The notes below the pieces were generated by a model. The model made no database searches and had not been told where the DNA came from. It was given only the letters and a program-made list of their open reading frames with translations. Of a DNA stretch of 14,112 bases, positions 7,999 through 14,112 are shown one piece after another. The stretch's first letter is position 1. Each line of letters starts with the position of its first letter. Source of the stretch: Desulfobacterales bacterium (lineage in GTDB: Bacteria > Desulfobacterota > Desulfobacteria > Desulfobacterales > JAUCGF01); NCBI GenBank assembly GCA_029940345.1, contig JAOZRC010000005.1:1-14112 (forward strand), given 5' to 3'. A program made the position numbers and the translations under genes.

Positions 7999-8023
7999 GA
8001 TGTTCAAGGCGTTCGAGGCATTC
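7999..8023. repeat. 25-bp direct repeat, right copy
   Basis: Partner of 7724-7748 (21 of 25 identical). Its right end overlaps the stop codon of the FecR-type gene (TGA, complement of 8022-8024). The stretch just before it, 7970-7998, contains more TTCGATGTTGAACG / TTGATGTTGGATG variants, so this is a small degenerate array. The pair brackets the inverted-repeat element plus about 63 bp of unassigned sequence (7936-7998). Confidence 0.6.
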
Positions 8024-10343
8024 ATTTTTCCCACTTCAATTCATTGCCCAGACGATCCCGAATGCGTATATGATGAACTTGCACAGATCCTTTAATCCCC
8101 GGCGGAATAAAAATATTGCCTTCATAAAGATTTTCGGTGGCATTTAATGTCAGAATTCCGTTAAAAAGTTGCTTGTCAATGGCAATTGCAAAATGACCAG
8201 TGCGGGCTAAACCGACGCCTTTATCTTCTCCTTTAACTGTAAGCGCGACAGATTCACCGCCTTGAACCACAGACTTTGAAAGCGTTTGTCGGACATTAAC
8301 GGGAGCCTGGGTATCCAGAATAAGGGTTACTCTTTTTCGAGTCTGGTTGCCAGCCGCATCTTGCGCTATGATCTCAAATAGGTTTTCCCCCTCTTTTAGC
8401 GTAATGGCATATTCAAAATGATGGTCTGTTAACCGGACCGGTTGGGCGTTGACAGTGACGCCGGCATCTTCGGAAACATGTCCGGCAAGAGTGACAGCCG
8501 CCTGGTTATGATATAAGGATATTTTTTCCAACTCTAACGCGGGGGCTGTCAAATCAACTTTTACCTTAACCGTTTCAATCTGTGTGCCGATATTCAACTT
8601 CTGGTCAGGCGGCGCCGAAGCTTTGAATGTCAACGTATGCTCACCTTCAGTAAGCTCGATAACATGGGAAAATGTTTCCGTCAGCATCACCGAATGGCCA
8701 TTTATTTCAACCTGGGTGCGTGGACGGATACGGCCATTAAGCGTAACCGAAGCCGTGTTGATCACCAACAAGTGAGGGACATCCAAAAAGAGGAGTTGTT
8801 CTTCAGGGTGTGAGATAATGTGGCGTTTGATGACTGTCTCAAAATCGGCCGGATCGGTTGCCTTAATCACAATTGTGTTAGCGCCTATCGCCAGTTTTAA
8901 GCGATGGTTGAAGGTGTTGTCAGTCGCAATCGTTGCCTTGCGATCATTGATCGTCAAAGTTGCCTTGTCTTCGGTAAGCCCCCGGATATTGATTTCATCA
9001 TCCAGGATCACCGCATTTTCCACAGGCGTATGCACCGCCAGATAAGGCGGCGTAATATCCGTGTTTACCGAAAACTGAACCGGTTCAGAATAGGATCCAG
9101 CCAGTCCCTCGTTATCAATCGTATAAATTCTGAAATAGTAAACGCCCCGTTGAGGCGCTTTCCAATGAAAATTGGTTTCGACTGACTTTTTTTCTTTTAG
9201 AATAGAAGTAAAGTTGCGCTTGTCGGCGATTTCCAATTTGTATGACCAGGCACCTTCAATCGCCTGCCACACAAAGCGGACATCCGTTGATAACAACACT
9301 TGATTGGGCGTAGGAACCGTTAGCTGGGGGGGAGGTAAAAGCTCCCTGGGGTCACCGGGTTGCTTGCCCGGCTTAATTTTGACACCCTCATTTTTTCTCA
9401 CAATGACTTGGCGTCCTTGAGCCTTGACATCAATTTCGCCATCATAATTGGAGATTCGGGTGACATTATTCATATCGCGGGAAACTCTCAATTTCCGGGA
9501 ACGAATATCAGTTTCCAGGCCTGGTGCGTTAATGCTGAACTTATTCTTCTGACCCAATGACGCCATCAGCAAAAAGACATCGCCTTTTAAAACCGTTACA
9601 TCAGTTTTGAGTGATTGCTTAACACGATTTTCACGCATTATTCCTATTACGGCGAGGGCATTGGCATCCAGATTTAGCGTACTTCCATCAATAAACGAAA
9701 TCCGGGCGCGCGAATCCGACAGGGTGCGGATACGTTCTTTTTCGATCAATTCCTGTTTATTGACCGTATTGCTCCAAACAGATTGTTCCGGTTTGCGGCT
9801 TTGAACCTTTCCCTGCCAAGATGCGAGAATGGCGGAAACGGTCTGCAATTTCTTCTTTTGGGCTTCGGACAAAGCGCTTTCACCAGCCTGGACAGCTTGT
9901 TGAGCGATTTCAAGCGCCTCCTTCAGCTTACCCCGGTTTTTGAATGTCATCGCATCTTGTTGGAGTCGGATCGCTTTTTCAATGGCCTCTTTAGCCAAAA
10001 TACGCGCCCCTTCCATACTTGCAAGACGAGTTAATTCACGCGCTTTGCGGAGCAATGCTGTTGTATTTTTGTACAATTGAACCGGAATGACAAGAGAAGC
10101 CTTGGGCGGCAGGTCTTCATAATTTTGAAAACCGTTATAGTAAAGAATAATTTTCCAATCATCCGGGACTCCGAAATGTTGTTTGGCAATCGTGCGGAGC
10201 GAGTCTTTGTGTTCGAGCGTAATTGTTACATTTGGCTGTTTGGCAAAGGCCGTTACGGAGCTAATGAGCAACACTGCTAAGATGAGGCGCAAATACACAC
10301 AACGATATTGAAGCATAAGCTGATGATTATATTTTTTTATCAT
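8022..10343 (-). CDS. Secreted LysM-like / FecR-domain / Ig-like protein (773 aa)
   Basis: Exported envelope protein, probably periplasmic or cell-wall associated. Visible order: signal peptide (hydrophobic stretch about 17-34, ending VTAFA|KQ); a LysM-like module at about 38-88 (ITLEHKDSLRTIAKQHFGV...LVIPV) that could bind peptidoglycan; an Ala/Lys/Glu-rich helical, possibly coiled-coil region at 93-180; a FecR-type domain at about 207-326 (SRARISFIDGSTLNLDANA, VLKGDVFLL, NYDGEIDVKAQGRQVIVRKNEGV); a fibronectin-III-like module at 340-427; and three or four Ig-like beta-sandwich modules at 430-773 (ITPPYLAVHTP, TEGEHTLTFKA, LKEGENLFEIIAQDAAGN). FecR itself is an inner-membrane anti-sigma sensor; here the domain is in a secreted protein without a TM anchor, so an anti-sigma role is not supported. 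The start is uncertain: ATG 10343 or the internal ATG at 10316 (MLQYRC) both fit the signal peptide and neither has a clear ribosome site. It follows the cyclase stop by 31 bp, so the two are very likely co-transcribed. Confidence 0.87.
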   Translation of the reverse strand: MIKKYNHQLMLQYRCVYLRLILAVLLISSVTAFAKQPNVTITLEHKDSLRTIAKQHFGVPDDWKIILYYNGFQNYEDLPPKASLVIPVQLYKNTTALLRKARELTRLASMEGARILAKEAIEKAIRLQQDAMTFKNRGKLKEALEIAQQAVQAGESALSEAQKKKLQTVSAILASWQGKVQSRKPEQSVWSNTVNKQELIEKERIRTLSDSRARISFIDGSTLNLDANALAVIGIMRENRVKQSLKTDVTVLKGDVFLLMASLGQKNKFSINAPGLETDIRSRKLRVSRDMNNVTRISNYDGEIDVKAQGRQVIVRKNEGVKIKPGKQPGDPRELLPPPQLTVPTPNQVLLSTDVRFVWQAIEGAWSYKLEIADKRNFTSILKEKKSVETNFHWKAPQRGVYYFRIYTIDNEGLAGSYSEPVQFSVNTDITPPYLAVHTPVENAVILDDEINIRGLTEDKATLTINDRKATIATDNTFNHRLKLAIGANTIVIKATDPADFETVIKRHIISHPEEQLLFLDVPHLLVINTASVTLNGRIRPRTQVEINGHSVMLTETFSHVIELTEGEHTLTFKASAPPDQKLNIGTQIETVKVKVDLTAPALELEKISLYHNQAAVTLAGHVSEDAGVTVNAQPVRLTDHHFEYAITLKEGENLFEIIAQDAAGNQTRKRVTLILDTQAPVNVRQTLSKSVVQGGESVALTVKGEDKGVGLARTGHFAIAIDKQLFNGILTLNATENLYEGNIFIPPGIKGSVQVHHIRIRDRLGNELKWEK

Positions 10344-10374
10344 AATGTTACCGGATAGGGGTTTCGGTTAGTGA

Positions 10375-12966
10375 TCATTTGGCATTTTTCAAAAATTGTT
10401 CAGCCTCCGGTGGAACGGATGTAAAACAGATAATAAATTCAGTTTCATTTTTCTCTGACATACGGATAGACGCTTGGGCATGATACCGGATACGGGCAAC
10501 CACTTCCAATTGATGGGGGAGTTTCACCATGTAATCGACCGCGCCTTGGGAAAACGCTTTTGATTTAACAAGCGGTTCTTCGGTCGTTGACAGCACAATC
10601 AGGGGTGTATTTCGCGTGACGGGATTAACGCGAAATTTTTTAAGCAGTTCCCAGCCATCTATTTGGGGCATAACAAGGTCCTGAAGAATCACATTGGGTT
10701 GAATTTTATTGGCTTCCTCAATTGCCTGGGTCGGATCATCGCAGTAATGAAAACTGATGTCTTCTTCCTTGGCTAACATACGACGCATGGTCAACCCGAT
10801 CAAAGGTTGGTCATCCACCAGTAGGACGGTTAGCTTGGGCTTAGAACACTTGTCGGCACCGTTTTGATGCCTTGGGGACTTATCGGAGCACTCGGCATTA
10901 ATGGGCTTTTTTTCATGAATATCCGTTACCTTGGCTAACAATTCCACTGTAATTATTTTATTTTTACGATCAAAAAGCTTTATCCTCAAATTATCCAAGA
11001 TATTCAATTGAGTGGCAGAGCGCACTTGCGCTTCCTGACCGGTCAGACTCATAATTACACCGGGATAGAAATCAGCGCCGGATTCATTACCCTTCAGGAC
11101 GTTAAACTCCATACGAATAGGGATTTTCAGTTTTAAAAAATCACCTTTCCTTTTAGCTTTCAAATAAACATTGAAATCACCGCCAATGCCGCCGACATCA
11201 TAAATCATGATCGGTTGCCGAAAACCTTTGGGAAACACTTCGGTCTGGTCGTCAATGCGAAGTATCCCGGGACAAGCGACCTTGGTGCTTTCCGAAATCA
11301 TTATCTGCCCGCCCACCGTATATGATTCAATACGGGATGCCAGGTTCACGTTACGGCCAATGCAATCATATTTCATTTGTTTTTCAGAGCCGATATTGCC
11401 GACGATAACTTTTCCGGTGTTGACACCGATTCCCTGACGGATTTCAGGATAGCCCATATTCCGGCAACGTGTATTCACCGTCTGCATGGCCAACTGCATT
11501 TCAACGGCGCAGGCAACCGCACGTTGAACATCATTCTCCCGTGCAATCGGGGCTCCGAAAATAATCAGGATGGCATCACCGATAAATGCGATGATCGTTC
11601 CCTTATATTTGAAAATAATGTCCGTCATAATTTCAAGATAGATGTTTAAAATGGCGACAACATCCTCGGCCGTAAGGCGTTCACCCATTGAGGTAAACCC
11701 CCGCAGATCAGTCATCATAATGGTAGCCTGTCGTTTGGCACCACCGATTTGGGCGCCTTCGGGCGATTCCAAAATAGCATTCACCACGTCATCGGACATA
11801 AAGCGGCCAAACGTGTTGCGGATGTGGTCCCGGTCGCGCAAACCGGAAATCATGTCATTCATACGTGTCGCCAGAATTCCGATTTCATCCTCAGTTTTTA
11901 ATGGACTGACCTGAACAACAAGATTGCCGGCGCCGACCTTTTGAGCGACTGACGCAATCTCCTCCAGCGGCCGGATGATACGCAAGGCAAACAAAATCGC
12001 ACCGATGATGGTCACTGCTAAAACGGCAATGATCAGGATGGTCAACGTGCGCATCATTTTATCGATGGCGGCGTAGGCGTTGCGTTCACTTTGCTCTACA
12101 ATCACCGCCATATTGAAATATTTAGGAAATGAAAAACCGGCTAAAATTTTTTCACCATCCGGTCGGACGTAAGGCGTGACACCAATAGAATGATATGGCG
12201 AATTCATCAGTTGAAGCGCTTTTTGGACAATTGATAAATCATTCAAATTTTTGCGCAGAGGATCAAATAGCTGGTGCCCATTCGCATCTGCCATCGTTAT
12301 GCTTCCGGTTCGGTTAAACGGATGTGAATAAATTAAGCTGTGCAAGCGCTTGAGATTGATCTTTGAAATAAAAAATGCTTTTTGCCCGGCCGCTAAATTA
12401 CGAATAGGAATAATAATTGATAAAAGCCAATCATCCGAGGCGGGAATGTATTGTAATTCATCAGGGGGCTGATCAGATGACCAGGCATTTTCAGCGCTAT
12501 TATCTCCCTTGGCAGCGACTGGCGTGGCAGCTAATTTTAAGAGGGTCGCCGGGTCAAAGCGCAAGATTTCAGCGGGTTCCAAGCCAAACTTGGTAAGATG
12601 ATTGGTAAAGTCATCCTTGGTGATGATAATCGGTTCGGACATGCCGATAATACTGATTTGGCAAGCCACAACATCTGCAATATTTTCGATGCCTGCCTTA
12701 ATTAAGGAAAGCTTTGCATCCACGCCCAGTTTTTCGTTTTCAATCCCGCTAGCAATCAGCATCAGCGGAGCGAGCCAGGTATTCGCATATAACTCATCAA
12801 TATCATTAGATATTTGTGCAATAGTGTTGCTTATTTGGTCGTTGACCGAACTTTTAAGCTCATCCTGGGTAATCTGAATCATCGTTTTGCCCGCAATTCC
12901 TAATGGAATAATCGCGAGCGCAATTGAATAGATGATTAATTTACTGCGTAGTTTCAGTTTCAGCAT
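10375..12966 (-). CDS. Membrane receptor class III nucleotide cyclase with C-terminal receiver domain (863 aa)
   Basis: Inner-membrane signal transducer. The ATG at 12966 has AAGGTG (12978-12983) 11 nt upstream. Seen: TM1 about 9-29; extracytoplasmic Cache-like region 30-304; TM2 about 307-328; HAMP 329-381 (RIIRPLEEIASVAQKVGAGNL...DEIGILATRMNDM); class III cyclase domain about 410-590 with both metal-binding Asp (D420 in MMTDLRGFTS, D464 in FIGDAILIIFG) and the transition-state Asn/Arg (N541, R545 in VNLASR). A region at 600-685 (GVIMSLTGQEAQVRS) resembles PilZ but lacks a clean RxxxR, so that call is weak. A CheY-like receiver at 711-830 has D718/D719, phospho-acceptor D763 (LQDLVMP), T794 and K815. 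The adenine-selecting Lys and Asp of adenylate cyclases align with A460 and K532 here, so the product (cAMP, cGMP or neither) cannot be assigned. No kinase is present in the window to phosphorylate the receiver. First gene of the minus-strand cluster; its stop is 31 bp before the FecR-type gene. Confidence 0.9.
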   Translation of the reverse strand: MLKLKLRSKLIIYSIALAIIPLGIAGKTMIQITQDELKSSVNDQISNTIAQISNDIDELYANTWLAPLMLIASGIENEKLGVDAKLSLIKAGIENIADVVACQISIIGMSEPIIITKDDFTNHLTKFGLEPAEILRFDPATLLKLAATPVAAKGDNSAENAWSSDQPPDELQYIPASDDWLLSIIIPIRNLAAGQKAFFISKINLKRLHSLIYSHPFNRTGSITMADANGHQLFDPLRKNLNDLSIVQKALQLMNSPYHSIGVTPYVRPDGEKILAGFSFPKYFNMAVIVEQSERNAYAAIDKMMRTLTILIIAVLAVTIIGAILFALRIIRPLEEIASVAQKVGAGNLVVQVSPLKTEDEIGILATRMNDMISGLRDRDHIRNTFGRFMSDDVVNAILESPEGAQIGGAKRQATIMMTDLRGFTSMGERLTAEDVVAILNIYLEIMTDIIFKYKGTIIAFIGDAILIIFGAPIARENDVQRAVACAVEMQLAMQTVNTRCRNMGYPEIRQGIGVNTGKVIVGNIGSEKQMKYDCIGRNVNLASRIESYTVGGQIMISESTKVACPGILRIDDQTEVFPKGFRQPIMIYDVGGIGGDFNVYLKAKRKGDFLKLKIPIRMEFNVLKGNESGADFYPGVIMSLTGQEAQVRSATQLNILDNLRIKLFDRKNKIITVELLAKVTDIHEKKPINAECSDKSPRHQNGADKCSKPKLTVLLVDDQPLIGLTMRRMLAKEEDISFHYCDDPTQAIEEANKIQPNVILQDLVMPQIDGWELLKKFRVNPVTRNTPLIVLSTTEEPLVKSKAFSQGAVDYMVKLPHQLEVVARIRYHAQASIRMSEKNETEFIICFTSVPPEAEQFLKNAK

Positions 12967-13019
12967 TTTGTGCTTCGCACCTTACATTTAAATGCAATGA
13001 GTTATATTCAAATATTTTG

Positions 13020-13048
13020 ATCATAGATGATTTCACGATAAGTTTCAA
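13020..13048 (-). promoter_or_regulatory. Sigma70-like promoter for the cyclase cluster
   Basis: Read on the minus strand, TTGAAA (13048-13043) is followed after exactly 17 nt by TATGAT (13025-13020). Each differs from the -35 and -10 consensus by one or two bases. Transcription would start near 13013, giving a leader of about 45 nt before the cyclase ATG at 12966 that includes the AAGGTG ribosome site. A second TTGAAA lies at 13055-13050 but is too far from the -10. I see no operator palindrome or riboswitch in this leader. Confidence 0.6.
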
Positions 13049-13071
13049 GTTTCAATTTTCAGATCAGGTAA

Positions 13072-13743
13072 AGCCATAAGGAAACGGACATAACGGCTGC
13101 ATCCGATCTGATGCAGACCTATTATGATGGATATAAATTTTCTTCTGAAGCGGATGATTCGGTCTATAATCCGACGCTTTCCATCTATTTTCTTGATGCC
13201 TTTTACGAAACTTGCAAATATCCGCAGCCGACCAAGAGAGATGCGGGCAAAGATGCAGCCAAACGGTTGTATCAGCATGGCGAGATGCTGCCCCTGTGTG
13301 ATTTTGTGAAAAACCGCTATTTTCGGGTGTTCCACAACCGCGATTATCGCCAGGCCAACGAACTGGCTGTGAAAACCGCCTTTCTGACGCTTTTGTACAA
13401 TGACATCCTGTTTATCATGGACTCGGAAAAAGAGACCGGCCGCCGTTATGCGGACCTGACCATGATTATCCGTCCTTATATGCGGCGATTTAAGATTTCA
13501 GACATTCTGATCGAATTCAAATTTATTCAGCTAAAGGATGCCGGGGTGAACGGCGAAGCGGCCAAAAAATTAGCGCCCCAGGCGCTAAAAAATAATCCTG
13601 TCATGCGATCTGCGATGAAAGATGCATGTGCGTAAGCCAAGGCCTACGGGAATGCCTTGGAACAGAAATACGGGAACCTGCGCCTTCGCAAATATGCGGC
13701 GGTGTCTTTGGGATTTGAGCGGTTATGGTGGGAAGAAGTATAG
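13072..13743 (+). pseudogene. Decayed AAA-ATPase-like / PD-(D/E)XK protein gene, C-terminal remnant
   Basis: The frame opens after a TAA at 13069-13071 and runs to a TAA at 13633-13635; the first ATG is at 13111 (MQTYYDGYKFSSEADDSVYNPTLSIYFL). The same frame then continues past that stop with AKAYGNALEQKYGNLRLRKY and ends ...FERLWWEEV at a TAG, 13741-13743. That tail is typical of the C-terminus of the large AAA-ATPase-like plus PDDEXK_9 family, so the TAA probably replaces a Gln codon (CAA to TAA). The nuclease motif remains: Asp in YADLTM, then E-F-K in LIEFKFIQL. Full-length family members run to roughly 500-600 residues and begin with a P-loop ATPase region, which is absent here: the 5' half has been lost, with the cyclase promoter region lying where it should be. 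No ribosome site precedes 13111. Expression of a stable product is unlikely. Confidence 0.82.
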
Positions 13744-13789
13744 AAATTAATGGCAATCTTCATAAGTCAGTTTACACTTTTTCATTGGC

Positions 13790-13822
13790 AAAGTAGAGCA
13801 AATTGTTAATTTGCCCTACTTT
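13790..13822. terminator. Hairpin between convergent genes, probable terminator
   Basis: The arms 13790-13804 and 13808-13822 pair at 14 of 15 positions (AAAGTAGaGCAAATT / AATTTGCcCTACTTT) around a 3-nt loop. A short T-run follows on the + strand and, by symmetry, on the - strand. It sits 46 bp after the end of the + strand pseudogene and about 140 bp after the end of the - strand SDR gene, the expected place for a bidirectional terminator. The stem is AT-rich, so it may be weak, or it may be another interspersed palindrome. Confidence 0.5.
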
Positions 13823-13844
13823 TATGGCCTCTGCAAGTATAATA

Positions 13845-13961
13845 GCGCCTATTCTGTTATGTTGCTACAAATATGTCGTCCCGATGGTACTCTGACGGAT
13901 TTTGAGCCAATTGTGCTACAAACATGCCGTTCCCACGGAGCTTCGGAGGGACATTTCATTT
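13845..13961 (+). repeat. 117-bp interspersed repeat, right copy
   Basis: Same orientation as 806-922, with about 12 mismatches over 117 bp. It contains the same two internal units (GCTACAAAtATgTCG at 13864 and GCTACAAAcATgCCG at 13915, 51 bp apart). Its right end stops 2 bp before the stop codon of the SDR gene. The small open frame running through it (MPYFYGLCKY...) follows repeat sequence and into the antisense of the SDR gene, and is not a gene. Confidence 0.85.
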
Positions 13962-13963
13962 TT

Positions 13964-14112
13964 TCAGATAACGCCGGCAGGCATGGGCACCATTTTTTCA
14001 CCGCCGAGAATATAGCCACCATCTAAGCGCAAAACGGTGCCGGTCATAAACGGAGCGTCTTTGATAATAAAACGCACTGTCTTAACGACATCTTCAATCG
14101 TGCCGGTGCGTT
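13964..14112 (-). CDS. Short-chain dehydrogenase/reductase, C-terminal 48 residues (5' end outside window)
   Basis: NAD(P)H-dependent oxidoreductase of the SDR superfamily, FabG/pteridine-reductase style; substrate not determinable. Read on the minus strand from the right edge, the frame gives RTGTIEDVVKTVRFIIKDAP then FMTGTVLRLDGGYILGGEKM and ends VPMPAGVI followed by TGA (complement of 13964-13966). The R-x-G-x-x-E-D-[IV]-x-x-x-V-x-F-[IL] segment and the TGxxLxxDGG motif are the classic SDR C-terminal signature. The catalytic Ser-Tyr-Lys and the Rossmann glycine motif lie outside the window. It converges with the pseudogene and is not part of the cyclase cluster. Confidence 0.9.
   Translation of the reverse strand, partial: RTGTIEDVVKTVRFIIKDAPFMTGTVLRLDGGYILGGEKMVPMPAGVI

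Noticed and set aside
8022..10343. Calling this gene a FecR anti-sigma regulator with an iron-uptake sigma system
   Set aside because: It has a signal peptide, a LysM-like module and Ig modules, lacks the cytoplasmic anti-sigma segment and TM anchor, and there is no ECF sigma factor or TonB receptor nearby.
13045..13335. 96-codon - strand open frame opposite the pseudogene
   Set aside because: It is antisense to the conserved nuclease-family remnant and overlaps the cyclase promoter; no motif support.
806..13961. Integrative element or genomic island bounded by att sites
   Set aside because: The flanking 117-bp repeats are diverged, are not in tRNA genes, and no integrase, relaxase or phage gene is present; the repeat family explanation is simpler.
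13811..14026. 71-codon + strand open frame through the right repeat
   Set aside because: It runs through the repeat and then antisense to the well-supported SDR C-terminus.

Overview
The window looks like part of a Gram-negative bacterial chromosome. Large secreted beta-sandwich proteins, a membrane receptor cyclase fused to a receiver domain, a multi-copy type of AAA ATPase with a nuclease-like tail, and many short palindromic repeats together suggest Desulfobacterota or a similarly repeat-rich environmental lineage. That placement is an inference from gene style only; no rRNA or other marker gene is present. Both edges cut through ordinary metabolic genes: the 3' part of pta (phosphate acetyltransferase, + strand) on the left, and the 3' end of a short-chain dehydrogenase/reductase (- strand) on the right.

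Between them, about 12 kb is dominated by four genes on the minus strand, read from right to left. First is an inner-membrane sensor protein (two TM segments around a periplasmic domain, HAMP, class III nucleotide cyclase, possible PilZ-like module, C-terminal receiver; 12966-10375). It is followed after 31 bp by a secreted LysM-like/FecR/Ig-like protein (10343-8022), then by an AAA ATPase with a PD-(D/E)XK-like C-terminus (7718-5979), and after 54 bp by a 1630-residue secreted protein made almost entirely of about 15 PKD domains (5924-1032). A good sigma70-like promoter lies just upstream of the cyclase gene. The layout suggests a signalling-plus-surface-protein operon: the cyclase senses outside or periplasmic conditions, and the FecR/LysM and PKD proteins are its exported partners or outputs. 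The ATPase looks like a later arrival, because a 188-bp transposase-less element with near-perfect terminal inverted repeats and a pair of 25-bp direct repeats separate it from the FecR gene.

Right of the promoter is a decayed + strand gene of the AAA-ATPase-like/PD-(D/E)XK group: its 5' part is missing and one in-frame stop interrupts the conserved C-terminus. After it come a terminator-like hairpin and then the SDR gene. A 117-bp repeat (about 90% identical between copies) lies downstream of pta (806-922) and again beside the SDR stop codon (13845-13961), in the same orientation, so it brackets the whole cluster. The left intergenic region (550-1031) holds no convincing gene and is built from nested inverted and direct repeats.
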